A DNA stretch of 64,000 nt from Azospirillum baldaniorum (GTDB taxonomy: Bacteria; Pseudomonadota; Alphaproteobacteria; Azospirillales; Azospirillaceae), in the NCBI RefSeq assembly GCF_003119195.2, contig NZ_CP022262.1, positions 144,501 through 208,500 on the forward strand. The letters run 5' to 3'. Positions 9,659-18,394 of the stretch are shown here, piece by piece. Position numbers and translations under genes: made by a program. The stretch's first letter is position 1. Every line of letters starts with the position of its first letter. The notes under the pieces were generated by a model that saw nothing but the letters and a program-made list of their open reading frames with translations, was not told the origin of the DNA and did no database searches.

Positions 9659-9952
9659 TCAATGGGCGTGGGGGACGAGAGCGGTGTCGGCGGGCATCGG
9701 CTCCGCGCAGCGCTCGGCATCCTCGTAGTGGTGGTAGACCAGCGTGGTGGTGTGGACGCCCGCCATGGCGTTGATGTCGGCGATGCGGTCCAGGACCTCG
9801 GCTTCCGTCGCGGTTTCCAGCGTGACGATGGTCTTGCCGTTCTCCGACGCGTGCCAGTCGGCGCCGTCGAGCGCCAAGACCACCTCCTTCAGGGCGGCGG
9901 TGCGGTCGGGCGCGTGCTGGATGACGAGGCTGGAAATGTGCAGTTCGGGCAT
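9659..9952 (-). CDS. napD: NapA maturation chaperone NapD
   Basis: NapD binds the twin-arginine signal of NapA and holds back its export until the cofactor is inserted. The 97-residue protein begins MPELHISSLVIQHAPD, the typical NapD opening, and has the small ferredoxin-like fold pattern of the family (GKTIVTLET, then a late HTTTLVYHHYE strand). No signal or membrane segment is visible, in line with a cytoplasmic chaperone. It lies between napE (7 bases) and napA (44 bases). Confidence 0.9.
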   Translation of the reverse strand: MPELHISSLVIQHAPDRTAALKEVVLALDGADWHASENGKTIVTLETATEAEVLDRIADINAMAGVHTTTLVYHHYEDAERCAEPMPADTALVPHAH

Positions 9953-9959
9953 GGCCGCC

Positions 9960-10136
9960 TCACATCCCGCTGAAGAGGGACAGGATCTGGTACATCCAGA
10001 CGGAGAAGCCGTAGGCCCCGACCAGCCCGATCGCCAGGAACGGCCAGATCAGGATGGAGAGAGCGAAGAAGACCAGCCCCTCGAAGCGGCGGGTCGGGGC
10101 AGCGGTGTCAGCGGTGCGGGCGGGCGGCGCGTTCAT
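9960..10136 (-). CDS. napE: Small membrane protein NapE
   Basis: NapE is a short single-helix inner-membrane protein found at the head of many alphaproteobacterial nap operons; its exact role is unknown. The 58 residues end in one hydrophobic span (LVFFALSILIWPFLAIGLV) and the conserved GAYGFSVWMYQI tail. I chose the ATG at 10134-10136. An ATG further up at 10179-10181 would place the likely transcription start, judged from the FNR-type site at 10202-10215, inside or at the start codon. First gene of the operon. Confidence 0.85.
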   Translation of the reverse strand: MNAPPARTADTAAPTRRFEGLVFFALSILIWPFLAIGLVGAYGFSVWMYQILSLFSGM

Positions 10137-10201
10137 GGCGATCCCATGGATTGATCGAACGGTATCGCCGCGGAGCTTCATCCTTTCGCATCATGAGTGG
10201 C

Positions 10202-10215
10202 TTGACCGAGGTCAA
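10202..10215 (-). promoter_or_regulatory. FNR/Dnr-type operator upstream of napE
   Basis: TTGACCGAGGTCAA is a perfect palindrome fitting the FNR/CRP-family pattern TTGAY-N4-RTCAA. Its centre is about 72 bases before the chosen napE start. A class II site centred at -41.5 would place transcription start near 10167 and give a leader of about 30 bases. Low-oxygen or nitric-oxide control of nap is the expected reading. Confidence 0.75.
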
Positions 10216-10252
10216 GTGCCGGCACTGACTCAGTCCTTAAGTACCGGTACTT
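10215..10252. promoter_or_regulatory. Two further perfect palindromes upstream of the nap operon
   Basis: AGTGCCGGCACT (10215-10226) and AAGTACCGGTACTT (10239-10252) are both perfect palindromes and directly follow the FNR-type site. They may be operators for a second regulator. No family was recognised. Confidence 0.45.
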
Positions 10253-10289
10253 TCGTTGCTTGGACGTTTTGCCGCACGCCAACGCAAAA

Positions 10290-10318
10290 CCCCTCCCCCG
10301 CTGAGCGCGAGGGAGGGG
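10290..10318 (-). terminator. Rho-independent terminator after the FliL-like gene
   Basis: On the minus strand an 8-bp G/C stem (arms at 10311-10318 and 10290-10297) closes a loop and is followed by TTTTGCGTT. It lies 29 bases beyond the stop of the FliL-like gene and separates the flagellar operon from the nap promoter. Confidence 0.75.
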
Positions 10319-10346
10319 CTGACGGAGCGAACCGGGATTGGGCGTG

Positions 10347-10844
10347 TTACAGCCGGGTGTTTTCCTGGCGCATCAGGCGGTCGATCAGCACGCCGCGCAC
10401 GAGGTCGGGGCCGAGCTGCTCGGCGGCGGCCTGCTTCAGGGATTTGGCGACGGTGGCGGGATCGACCGACGGGCCGTCGAAGGCACCCGCCCCCGCCATG
10501 CCGAACAGGGCCTGGAGCAGGGCGTTGCGCGCGTGGGGCAGATGGCGGCGCAGCAGGTTGGATTGCTCGACGCTGCCCGTCTGCAGGGTGATCTGGGTCA
10601 GGATGAAGGCGTTGGTGCGGCCCTCCACCAGCACCGGCACCATCAGTTGCCCGACCTCCACATAGAAGGGGCCGGGACCGTCGGTGGGCAGATCCGGGCC
10701 GGCGCCGGCCTGCTGCTCCGCCGCGGCCTTTTCCTCGGCGCCGAGCGTCAGCTGCAGGCGTCCGATGCCGTAACCCACCGCGGCCGCCAGCGCGGCGCAG
10801 AGCACGAACACCGAATAACGGCTGGGTCCGGGACGGTCCGCCAT
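10347..10844 (-). CDS. FliL-like flagellar basal-body-associated protein
   Basis: The 165-residue protein has a short basic N-terminus, one membrane helix (about residues 12-30, VFVLCAALAAAVGYGIG) and a periplasmic part with the strand pattern FYVEVGQLMVPVLVEGRTNAFILTQITLQT. That layout resembles FliL, which sits around the stator and supports torque. The match is by pattern only, so a FliL-like or DUF label is safest. It lies 19 bases downstream of flgH and is probably the last gene of the flgFGAH operon. Confidence 0.55.
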   Translation of the reverse strand: MADRPGPSRYSVFVLCAALAAAVGYGIGRLQLTLGAEEKAAAEQQAGAGPDLPTDGPGPFYVEVGQLMVPVLVEGRTNAFILTQITLQTGSVEQSNLLRRHLPHARNALLQALFGMAGAGAFDGPSVDPATVAKSLKQAAAEQLGPDLVRGVLIDRLMRQENTRL

Positions 10845-10863
10845 GGTCGCGTTTCCCCGCCGC

Positions 10864-11610
10864 TCAGAAGGGCATGATGATGTCGAAGACCTGCTGGCCG
10901 TAGCGCGGCTGTTGGACGTCGGTGATCTGGCCGCGCCCGCCGTAGGTGATCCGCGCCTCGGCGATCTTGTCGTAGTCGATGGTGTTCACGTTGGTGATGT
11001 CCTCCGGCCGGATGACCCCGGCGATGCGCATCTCGCGCAGCTCGTAGTTCACCCGCACCTCCTGCCGGCCGGCGATCACGAAGTTGCCGTTGGGCAGCAC
11101 CTCGGTCACCACCGCCGCGGCGCGCATGGCGATGCGCTCGTTGCGCTGGATCGTCCCGGTGCCGGAGGAGGAGGAGGAGCTGTCCATATCGACGAGGCTG
11201 GACGGGTTCACCGCGTCGGGCAGCACCGCGGGCAGCCGCGACTCCAGCCCGAAGAAGTTCGGCACGCCCGCCGACTCGGCGTTCGAGCGCTGGCGCTGCG
11301 TCTGGTTCTGCAGCTGCGCCTGATCGGCGATGTTGATGATGACGGTCAGCAGATCGCCCACCTGCTTGGCCCGCGGGTCGCGGAAGAAGTCGCGGGACCC
11401 GGTGCGCCACAGCGAACTCGGCACCTGCTCGTTGGTGTTGGGGCGCGGCATCGGCATGGAGATGACCCGCGCCTCCGGCGCCATGGCGGGGTTGGAGATT
11501 TCCGACAGGCGCGGCGCCTGCCCCACGTCGGCCAGCCGCCCGCAGCCGGCGAGCGCCACCGTCAGGGCGAGGAAGGGAAGCAGGACGCGGCGGTGCGGAA
11601 GCGTGCGCAT
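10864..11610 (-). CDS. flgH: Flagellar L-ring lipoprotein FlgH
   Basis: FlgH forms the outer-membrane L-ring that holds the flagellar rod. The 248-residue precursor has a lipoprotein signal with lipobox LAGC near residue 22. Family features are present: SLWRTGSRDFFRDPRAKQVGDLLTV in the first half, a polyserine linker (SSSSSSGTG), and the C-terminal IAGVIRPEDI...EARITYGGRGQI...GQQVFDIIMPF. Length is usual for FlgH. It lies 38 bases after flgA and 19 bases before the FliL-like gene. Confidence 0.95.
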   Translation of the reverse strand: MRTLPHRRVLLPFLALTVALAGCGRLADVGQAPRLSEISNPAMAPEARVISMPMPRPNTNEQVPSSLWRTGSRDFFRDPRAKQVGDLLTVIINIADQAQLQNQTQRQRSNAESAGVPNFFGLESRLPAVLPDAVNPSSLVDMDSSSSSSGTGTIQRNERIAMRAAAVVTEVLPNGNFVIAGRQEVRVNYELREMRIAGVIRPEDITNVNTIDYDKIAEARITYGGRGQITDVQQPRYGQQVFDIIMPF

Positions 11611-11648
11611 GGCGGTGGTGTCCTTAAATTGGACTCGGGTGACTGGAC

Positions 11649-12389
11649 TCAGAATTTCGCGGAAGCCGCGTTGGGCGGCATGGCGTCCGGAGGCCCGGCG
11701 ACGGTGACGGTCTGCGGGCCGGTGATGGTTCCGGTGACGACGATGTTGCTGGCGATGTTCATCACCCGCACCAGCTCCCCCACCCCGCCGTCCTGCAAAG
11801 CACGGCCGCGCGCCATCAGCTGCAGCGGCCCGTCCTCGTAGACGAGGCTGACCGGCTTGTTGCGCTGGACCACCAGCGGGGCGCCGACCGCCGAGGTCTG
11901 GATCAGCCGCCCGGCGGAGAGCTGGCGGCGGCTGGCCAGCCCGGCGAGGCTGTCGCGGGAGGTGATGACGGCGCCGTTCAGCCGCTCCAGCGGCATCGGG
12001 ATGGTGGTCAGGTCGCTGTCGGCGATCACCTCGCCGGGAAGGATGCGGCGCGTCGGCACCGGCACCTCGACCATGATGTCGGCCTTGGCCTTCACCTCGA
12101 CGATGCGCCCGTTGCTGCTGACCAGCGCGCGGACCAGCCCGCCGCGCGGGTCGTAGGACAGGTCGCGCACCGCCTCCACCGGGCCGGCGAAGGGCGCGGT
12201 CAGCACCAGCGAGACCCGCGCGTCCGGCGGCACCGCCGGACCGAGCGAGGCCGCCAGCTCCTGCGCCAGCAGCGCCTCGACGGCTCCCTCGCCATCGGAG
12301 AGATAGGCCGCCTGAACCGGCGCGCCGAGCAGATGCAGGGCGACCGCGACTCCGGCCAGATGAAGAACGGAACGCCGCATGGCGGTCAC
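11649..12389 (-). CDS. flgA: Flagellar P-ring assembly chaperone FlgA
   Basis: FlgA is a periplasmic chaperone needed to build the P-ring. The 246-residue precursor carries a signal peptide that ends near VQAAY, then the SAF-type region (VPVPTRRILPGEVIADSDLTTIPMP) and the C-terminal NKPVSLVYEDGPLQLMARGRALQDG...VRVMN segment typical of FlgA. The GTG start at 12387-12389 overlaps the flgG stop as GTGA, which fits translational coupling. An in-frame ATG at 12378-12380 is the alternative. Confidence 0.9.
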   Translation of the reverse strand: MTAMRRSVLHLAGVAVALHLLGAPVQAAYLSDGEGAVEALLAQELAASLGPAVPPDARVSLVLTAPFAGPVEAVRDLSYDPRGGLVRALVSSNGRIVEVKAKADIMVEVPVPTRRILPGEVIADSDLTTIPMPLERLNGAVITSRDSLAGLASRRQLSAGRLIQTSAVGAPLVVQRNKPVSLVYEDGPLQLMARGRALQDGGVGELVRVMNIASNIVVTGTITGPQTVTVAGPPDAMPPNAASAKF

Positions 12390-13171
12390 CGCATGTTCGA
12401 CAGGGTGGAGGCCATCTGGTCGCCGGCCTCGACCACCTTCGCGTTCATCTCGTAGGCGCGCTGGGCGGAGATGAGTTCGGTGATCTCCTGGACGACGTTG
12501 ACGTTGGAGGATTCCAGATACTTCTGCCGGATGGTGCCGAAGCCCGCCTGCCCGCCGGTGCCGTCCTGCGGCTCGCCCGAGGCGGGGGTGGCGCGGAAGA
12601 GGTTGTCGCCCATCGCCTCCAGACCGGATTCGTTGACGAACACGGTCATCACGAGCTGGCCCAGCACGCGCGGGCGGGTCTGCCCGTCGACGAAGGCCTG
12701 CACCTCGCCGGAGCTGTTCACCGCGATTTCCCGCGTGCCCTGCGGCACGGTGACCTCCGGCAGCACCGGGTGGCCGTCGCTGGTCACGATGGTGCCCTCC
12801 GGCGACAGCTTGAACCCGCCGGCGCGGGTGTAGGCGGTCTCGCCCGCCGGCATGCGGATGTTGAAGTAGCCGCGCCCCTCGATGGCGAGGTCCAGCTCGT
12901 TCCCGGTGGAGGTCAGGTTGCCGGTCGTGTTGATGCGGTTGACCGCCCCCGGACGCACGCCGAGGCCGACCTCGATGCCGGTCGGGATGATGGTGCCGGC
13001 GTCGGTGGACTGGCTGCCCTGGCGCCGTTCCGACTGGTACATCAGGTCCTGGAACTCGGCGCGCCCGCGCTTGAAGGCGGTGGTGTTGATGTTGGCGATG
13101 TTGTTGGAGATGACCTCGACGTTCAACTGCTGGGCCATCATGCCGGTCGAAGCGATGCTGAGCACGCGCAT
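12386..13171 (-). CDS. flgG: Flagellar distal rod protein FlgG
   Basis: FlgG builds the distal rod of the flagellum. The 261 residues open with MRVLSIASTGMMAQQLNVEVISNNIANINTTAFK, the conserved rod/hook N-terminal helix, and close with the matching helix (YLESSNVNVVQEITELISAQRAYEMNAKVVEAGDQM). In between lies the GRGYFNIRMPAGETAYTRAGGF D1 region. Length is exactly usual. It overlaps flgA by four bases and lies 18 bases after flgF. Confidence 0.97.
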   Translation of the reverse strand: MRVLSIASTGMMAQQLNVEVISNNIANINTTAFKRGRAEFQDLMYQSERRQGSQSTDAGTIIPTGIEVGLGVRPGAVNRINTTGNLTSTGNELDLAIEGRGYFNIRMPAGETAYTRAGGFKLSPEGTIVTSDGHPVLPEVTVPQGTREIAVNSSGEVQAFVDGQTRPRVLGQLVMTVFVNESGLEAMGDNLFRATPASGEPQDGTGGQAGFGTIRQKYLESSNVNVVQEITELISAQRAYEMNAKVVEAGDQMASTLSNMR

Positions 13172-13189
13172 GGACGCAATCTCCTGGTT

Positions 13190-13918
13190 TTAAGCGGATT
13201 TGCCGAGGCGGTTGATGGCGGAGCGCAGCAGGTCCTGCCCGTCGTCCATCATGCGGGTGACCGACTGGTAGTCGCGCGTCAGCTCCATCATCCGCGACAT
13301 CTCGGCGATGGACTGGACGTTGGACTGCTCCACCTTGCCCTGGATGATCCGGGTGTCGGGGGCCGGCAGGGGCTGGGCGTCCACGGCGTCGAACAGCACG
13401 TCGCCAGTCTGGGCCAGCGCCTGCGGGCTCTCGAAGCGGACGACGCGCAGCCGGGCGATCATCTCGTTGTCGGCGGAGACCAGCCCGTCGGTGCCGATCT
13501 CCATCCGGCTGCGGTCGGCCGGGATGACGATGGGCTGCTGATTGTCGTCCAGATAGGGGAAGCCGCCGGCGTTCACGAGCTGCCCGTCGACGTCGCGCCG
13601 CATCCGCCCGTCGCGGGTGTAGCGCGGGCCGTCCGGCGTCTGCACCTGGAGCCAGCCGTCGCCGTCCAGCGCCACGTCGTAGGGGTTGTCGGTCGGCTTC
13701 AGGCTGCCGGCGGTGAAGTCGGTGTAGGTGGCGCGGTCGATGGTGAAGGCGATCTTGTCGGACGGCTTCATGCCGCCGCGCTCCATCGCCGCTTCGAACA
13801 GCATGCGTTCACCGCGGAATCCCGCAGTGTTCATGTTGGCGATGTTGTTCGCCACGACATCGAGCTGCCGGCGCAAGGCCACTTGCCGCGACAATCCAAT
13901 GTAAAGGGGATTCTCCAT
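13190..13918 (-). CDS. flgF: Flagellar proximal rod protein FlgF
   Basis: FlgF is a minor rod protein. The 242 residues start MENPLYIGLSRQVALRRQLDVVANNIANMNTAGFRGE, typical of FlgF, and end with the helix VQSIAEMSRMMELTRDYQSVTRMMDDGQDLL. The middle holds DGDGWLQVQTPDGPRYTRDGRM, as in FlgF/FlgG. It is the first gene of the minus-strand flagellar operon, so the operon promoter should lie between it and the divergent gene at 14062. Confidence 0.95.
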   Translation of the reverse strand: MENPLYIGLSRQVALRRQLDVVANNIANMNTAGFRGERMLFEAAMERGGMKPSDKIAFTIDRATYTDFTAGSLKPTDNPYDVALDGDGWLQVQTPDGPRYTRDGRMRRDVDGQLVNAGGFPYLDDNQQPIVIPADRSRMEIGTDGLVSADNEMIARLRVVRFESPQALAQTGDVLFDAVDAQPLPAPDTRIIQGKVEQSNVQSIAEMSRMMELTRDYQSVTRMMDDGQDLLRSAINRLGKSA

Positions 13919-14061
13919 CGCCGGACACCTTCGGTTTGAACGCCGCCTTAACCTAGGTGATGCAGTTTAAAGCCGGGTTTCAACCTGAGGCGCCGCGACG
14001 GGAACTGACCGGTGTCTTGGGGGATTTGATTCCGATTTAGATAAAATTTGGGGCAGTCGCG

Positions 14062-16467
14062 ATGCATCCCTGCCGGACCCTGTCCATCTCCCTGGCCCTG
14101 CTGTCGGTCACCACCGCCCTCACCGCGCCCGCGAGCGCCGCGGACTCCATCCCCGCCCCCATCACCGTGCAGACGGGCGACCACGCCGACTTCTCGCGTC
14201 TGGCGCTGGTCAACGCGCAGGGCGCCCCGGCGGTCGATGTGGGAAGCTGCGGCGGGCGCGTCGCCTTTTCGCAGGCGGTCCCCTGGCCGCTGGAGGCGCT
14301 GAACGGCACCTACTCGCGGCGGCTGACCGGCTTCCAGACCGGGGAGGAGGGACGCAGCCTGACGATGGACTGGCCCTGCGGCGCCCGCGTCACTGTGCGC
14401 CGGGAGCGGCGGATCACCTTCATCGACGTGGCCGACCCGCCGCGCCCGGCGCGCAAGCCAGGCGCCCCGGTCCCGGCGTCCGAAGGCGTCCTGCTGGCCG
14501 AGGCGCCCGGCGCGTCGGTGTTTCCAATGATCGCGCCGCCGCCAACTCCCGAACCGGTGCCCGCCCCAACAGCGTCCGCCCAAGCGGCGCCTGTCAGCCT
14601 CGCCGAACGGCTGAGCCCGGTCGCCAGCGCCCAGGCGCAGCCGATCGTCCAGGCGCAACCCGTGGTCCAGGCACCGCCACCGGTTCAGCCGCAACCGGTC
14701 GCCAAGGGCCCGCCGCCGAAGCCGGAGCCCGTCCGGACGGTGGCCGCCGTGCCGCCGTCAGCCATGCCGCCGGTCGTGGCCCCCACCCCCACCGTCCAGA
14801 CCGACCCGCCGATCCGCGCCTTCGACCTGGACGCCTGGGCCGGCGACGATTACCCCGCGCGCAAGCAGCATCTGGAACAGCGCATCGCCGAGAGCCAGGG
14901 CCGTGCGCGGGTGGACGCGCTGCTCGCCATGGCCCGCTTCACGCTGGCCCGCGCCCTGCCGGAGGAGGGCCGCGCCGCGCTGGACGCCGCGGAGAGCCTG
15001 ACGCCGGGGCCGGACCAGCGCTACGAACTGCGCCTGCTGCGCGACGCCTTCCGCGCGCTGGACGGCACCGCCGATCCCGACGACAGCCAGTTCGTCCGCG
15101 CCCAGCCCACCCCCGCCGCCGCCGACCACCATGTCTGGCGCAGCGCCACCCTGGCCCCCAGCCGCTGGACCGCGGCCAAATCGAGCCTGCCCATCGCGCT
15201 GAAGCGGCTGCTGTCCTACCCCGCCGACCTGCGCGGCCGCCTGCTCACCCTGCTCGCCGAATCGGCGGGCGAGGCGGCGGACGGCCCGTCGCTGAACCTG
15301 ATCGTGCTGGAGATGATCACGCTGGACGGCATCGGCTCCACCGACGGGCGGCTCGACTTCTTCCGAGGCCGTCTGGCGGAGCTGCACAACGAGACGGCCG
15401 AGGCGCTGACCCACTACAAGCGCGCCTCCGCCCTGCCCAACCTCTACGGCCACCGCGCCCAGGTCCGCTCCATCGAGCTGCGGCTGGCCAGCGGCGCTTT
15501 GGACGATCCCGGCGCCATCGCGGAGCTGGAAAGCCTGCGCTACGCCTGGCGCGGCGGCGACGTCGAGACGGACGCATTGGCCGCGCTGGGCGCCGCCTAC
15601 ACCCGCGCCGGGCGGATCGACGCGGCGCTCGACATCTTCGGCCTGCTGGGTCGCCGCTTCGGCGCGACGGCGCGCGGGCGCGCGGCGCTGACCACCGGGC
15701 GGGGGCTTCTCGACGCGGTGATCGGCCATCTGGAGACGACTCCGGGCAGCGCGCTCGACGCGTTGTCCCTCCAGGTGCGCTACGGCCGCACGGTGGCGCT
15801 GACCGACGACGATGCCGGAACGCAGCAGCGCCGTCTCGCCCGGCTGCTGGCCCGCGGCGGCTTCACGCTGGAGGCCGCGCGTCTGCTCCACACCGTCGCC
15901 GAGGCCACGCGCGGCGCCCAGCGCGCGGCGGTCGGGCTGGAACTGGCCCGCGTGCTGCTGGACGCCGGGCGCGGGTCGGAGGCGCTGGCCGTGCTGGACC
16001 ACACCGCCGGCCCCGCGCCGGACGCACAGGCGGCTGAACGCCGCGCCCTGCTGCGCGCCGAGGCCTTCGCCACCGAGGGCGAGGCGATGCGCGCCTTCGA
16101 CGCGCTGCGTGGCCTGACCGGCCCCGAAGCGGCGCGCATCCGGGCGGACAGCCTGTTCCGGGCCGGCGAGTGGCCGGCGGCCCGCGCCGCCTACGCTGAG
16201 CTGCTGGGCGGGCAGGATGCTCCCCTGCCGGACGACATCGCCTTCCACGCGCTGGCCGCCTTCCGGGCGGGCGACGACGCGGCGGTCACCGCCGCCACGG
16301 AGCGCCACGGCAAGGCGCTGGCCGGGACCCGCTGGGCCGGCCTGCTCGACGCCCTGGCCGTCCCGCCCGACCCGCCGGGCAAGCCGCTGTCCAGCGCCAC
16401 GGTCAGCGGCCAGTTGGCCGCCGCCGATGCGCTGGCCGGCATGCTGCGCCGGTGGAAAACGCCCTGA
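14062..16467 (+). CDS. Secreted helical-repeat (TPR-like) protein next to motA
   Basis: The 801-residue protein has a signal peptide (LALLSVTTALTAPASAAD), a beta-rich N-terminal part with a conserved-looking cysteine pair (SCGGR, WPCGAR), then a long Pro/Ala/Gln-rich linker of about residues 150-250. The rest is Ala/Leu/Arg-rich helices with TPR-like spacing (for example LGAAYTRAGRIDAALDIFGLLGRRFG and ARVLLDAGRGSEALAVLD). It is divergent from flgF and runs into motA after 70 bases, which suggests a periplasmic role at the motor or envelope. I recognise no named family. Confidence 0.7.
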   Translation: MHPCRTLSISLALLSVTTALTAPASAADSIPAPITVQTGDHADFSRLALVNAQGAPAVDVGSCGGRVAFSQAVPWPLEALNGTYSRRLTGFQTGEEGRSLTMDWPCGARVTVRRERRITFIDVADPPRPARKPGAPVPASEGVLLAEAPGASVFPMIAPPPTPEPVPAPTASAQAAPVSLAERLSPVASAQAQPIVQAQPVVQAPPPVQPQPVAKGPPPKPEPVRTVAAVPPSAMPPVVAPTPTVQTDPPIRAFDLDAWAGDDYPARKQHLEQRIAESQGRARVDALLAMARFTLARALPEEGRAALDAAESLTPGPDQRYELRLLRDAFRALDGTADPDDSQFVRAQPTPAAADHHVWRSATLAPSRWTAAKSSLPIALKRLLSYPADLRGRLLTLLAESAGEAADGPSLNLIVLEMITLDGIGSTDGRLDFFRGRLAELHNETAEALTHYKRASALPNLYGHRAQVRSIELRLASGALDDPGAIAELESLRYAWRGGDVETDALAALGAAYTRAGRIDAALDIFGLLGRRFGATARGRAALTTGRGLLDAVIGHLETTPGSALDALSLQVRYGRTVALTDDDAGTQQRRLARLLARGGFTLEAARLLHTVAEATRGAQRAAVGLELARVLLDAGRGSEALAVLDHTAGPAPDAQAAERRALLRAEAFATEGEAMRAFDALRGLTGPEAARIRADSLFRAGEWPAARAAYAELLGGQDAPLPDDIAFHALAAFRAGDDAAVTAATERHGKALAGTRWAGLLDALAVPPDPPGKPLSSATVSGQLAAADALAGMLRRWKTP

Positions 16468-16537
16468 ACGCTCCCGCCCCACACGACGGCTCCCTGAGCC
16501 CGATCCCTCTTTTCGGCCGAGCCGGAGGACACACATC

Positions 16538-17425
16538 ATGCGTTTGCTGTTCGGAATCGTCGCGGTCTTCCTGAGCGTGCTCGGCGGCTTCGCCGCCATG
16601 GGCGGGCGGATGGGCGTGCTGTGGCAGCCCGTGGAGATCGTCATCATCGTCGGCGCCGGCATCGGCGGCTATGTCATCGCGAACTCCATGGCGGTGTTGC
16701 GCGCCACCGTGCGCACCATCGGCGCGGTGGCGCGCGGACGGCACACCAGCAAGGACGAGTATCTCGACCTGATCTCGCTGCTCTACGCCCTGCTGCGGCA
16801 GGCGAAGTCCAAGGGCGTGTCGAACATCGAGAGCGACATCGACAAGCCGGACGACAGCCCGATCTTCGCCCAGTACCCCTCGGTCTTCCGCCAGCCGCGC
16901 TGCGTCACCTTCCTGTGCGACTACATGCGCCTGATCGCGCTGGGCCAGGACAACCCGCACGACCTGGAAGCCCTGATGAACGAGGAGATCGAGACCATCG
17001 GGCGCGAGCTGAACCAGGTGCCGAAGGCGCTGCAGAATTTGGCCGACGCGCTGCCGGCGCTGGGCATCGTCGCCGCCGTGCTGGGCGTCATCAACGCCAT
17101 GAGCGCGATCAGCGAGCCGCCGGAAGTGCTGGGCCACATGATCGGCGGGGCGCTGACCGGCACCTTCCTCGGCGTGCTGCTGTCCTACGGTCTGGTCGGC
17201 CCGATCGCCGCCGCCGCCCGCCATCGCCGCGAGGCGGAGCTGACGCTGTTCATCTGCGTGCGCGCGGGGCTGGGCGCCTATCTGCGCGGCAGCCCCCCGC
17301 AGGTCTGCGCGGAGTTCGCCCGCAAGGTGCTGTTCGCCGACACGCAGCCGAGCCTTGCCGAGGTCGAGGTCGCCACCACCCTCTCCTCGCAGGCGAAGGC
17401 CCGCGAGGCGAGCCAGCCCGCCTGA
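16538..17425 (+). CDS. motA: Flagellar stator protein MotA
   Basis: MotA forms with MotB the proton channel that drives flagellar rotation. The 295 residues show two N-terminal membrane helices (LLFGIVAVFLSVLGGFAAMG; VEIVIIVGAGIGGYVIA), a large cytoplasmic loop, and two later helices (LPALGIVAAVLGVINAM; GTFLGVLLSYGLVGPIAAA) with the usual conserved prolines. The ATG at 16538 has GGAGG upstream and gives the standard MotA N-terminus; the open frame to the left is a shadow of the upstream gene. motB follows after 9 bases. Confidence 0.95.
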   Translation: MRLLFGIVAVFLSVLGGFAAMGGRMGVLWQPVEIVIIVGAGIGGYVIANSMAVLRATVRTIGAVARGRHTSKDEYLDLISLLYALLRQAKSKGVSNIESDIDKPDDSPIFAQYPSVFRQPRCVTFLCDYMRLIALGQDNPHDLEALMNEEIETIGRELNQVPKALQNLADALPALGIVAAVLGVINAMSAISEPPEVLGHMIGGALTGTFLGVLLSYGLVGPIAAAARHRREAELTLFICVRAGLGAYLRGSPPQVCAEFARKVLFADTQPSLAEVEVATTLSSQAKAREASQPA

Positions 17426-17434
17426 GGCCCCGCC

Positions 17435-18385
17435 ATGCCCCGCAAGCGCATCGAGCCGACGATCATCATCAAGCGCCGCTACGGCGAGGAGGAGGAGGAG
17501 CACAACAGCGCCTGGAAGCTGGCCTACGCCGACTTCGTGACGGCGATGATGACCTTCTTCCTCATCATGTGGCTGATGAACATCACCACGGTGGAGCAGC
17601 GCAAGGGCATCGCCGACTATTTCAACCCGGTGGCCCTGTCGCAGTCCAACTCGGGCGCCGACGGCATGCTCGCCGGGCGGGCGGTGGACAAGACGGGGGC
17701 GTTGTCCACCCCCAACGCGCCGGGGGAGCACAGCGTGCCGGTGGCCGCGCCGCCCGTCGTCGCCTCGCTGGGCGAGAGCGACCGCGAGCCCGCCGGCCGC
17801 AAGGACCCCATGCCCAACCCGCCCGGCGGCAAAAGCCAGCCGGACCGCGACGCGCGGGCGGAGCTGGAAGCCCTGCTCGACCGCCAGACCGCGGCGCTGA
17901 GCGAACAGCAGGGGTTGGAAAAGGCCGAACGCGACCTGCGCACGGCGCTGGAAACGATGCCGGAACTGGGGGCGCTCGCCGGCAGCGTCGTCATTGAGCA
18001 GACGTCCGTCGGCCTGCGCGTGCAGCTCACCGATCAGGCCAAGGTGTCGATGTACAACGTCGGCTCCGCCCAGATGAACGAGCAGGGGCGCCGCCTGATG
18101 CGGCTGGTCGCCGGCGCCGTCGCGTCGTCGCCCAACCGCCTCAGCATCACCGGCCACACCGACGCGCTGGGCTATGCGGACGGGGCGAAGTACGGCAACT
18201 GGGAACTGTCCAGCGACCGCGCCAACGCCGCCCGCCGCGAGCTGATCGCCGCCGGCGTGCCGGCCCGGCGGATCGTCCGGGTGGAGGGCCGCGCCGACCT
18301 CGACCATCTCGACGCCGCCAACCCGCTGGCCCCGCAGAACCGGCGGATCAGCATCACCCTCCTGAAGGCCGCGGCGGGGGAATAA
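17435..18385 (+). CDS. motB: Flagellar stator protein MotB
   Basis: MotB anchors the stator to peptidoglycan and carries the proton-binding aspartate. The 316 residues have one N-terminal helix with the key motif AYADFVTAMMTFFLIMWLMN, in which the Asp of ADF is the proton site. After a Pro-rich plug/linker comes an OmpA-like peptidoglycan-binding domain (ITGHTDALGYADGAKYGNWELSSDRANAARREL...VEGRADLDHLDA). Nine bases separate it from motA, so the two are surely co-transcribed. Its stop lies 9 bases from the end of the convergent MFS gene. Confidence 0.95.
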   Translation: MPRKRIEPTIIIKRRYGEEEEEHNSAWKLAYADFVTAMMTFFLIMWLMNITTVEQRKGIADYFNPVALSQSNSGADGMLAGRAVDKTGALSTPNAPGEHSVPVAAPPVVASLGESDREPAGRKDPMPNPPGGKSQPDRDARAELEALLDRQTAALSEQQGLEKAERDLRTALETMPELGALAGSVVIEQTSVGLRVQLTDQAKVSMYNVGSAQMNEQGRRLMRLVAGAVASSPNRLSITGHTDALGYADGAKYGNWELSSDRANAARRELIAAGVPARRIVRVEGRADLDHLDAANPLAPQNRRISITLLKAAAGE

Positions 18386-18394
18386 GGAAGCCCC

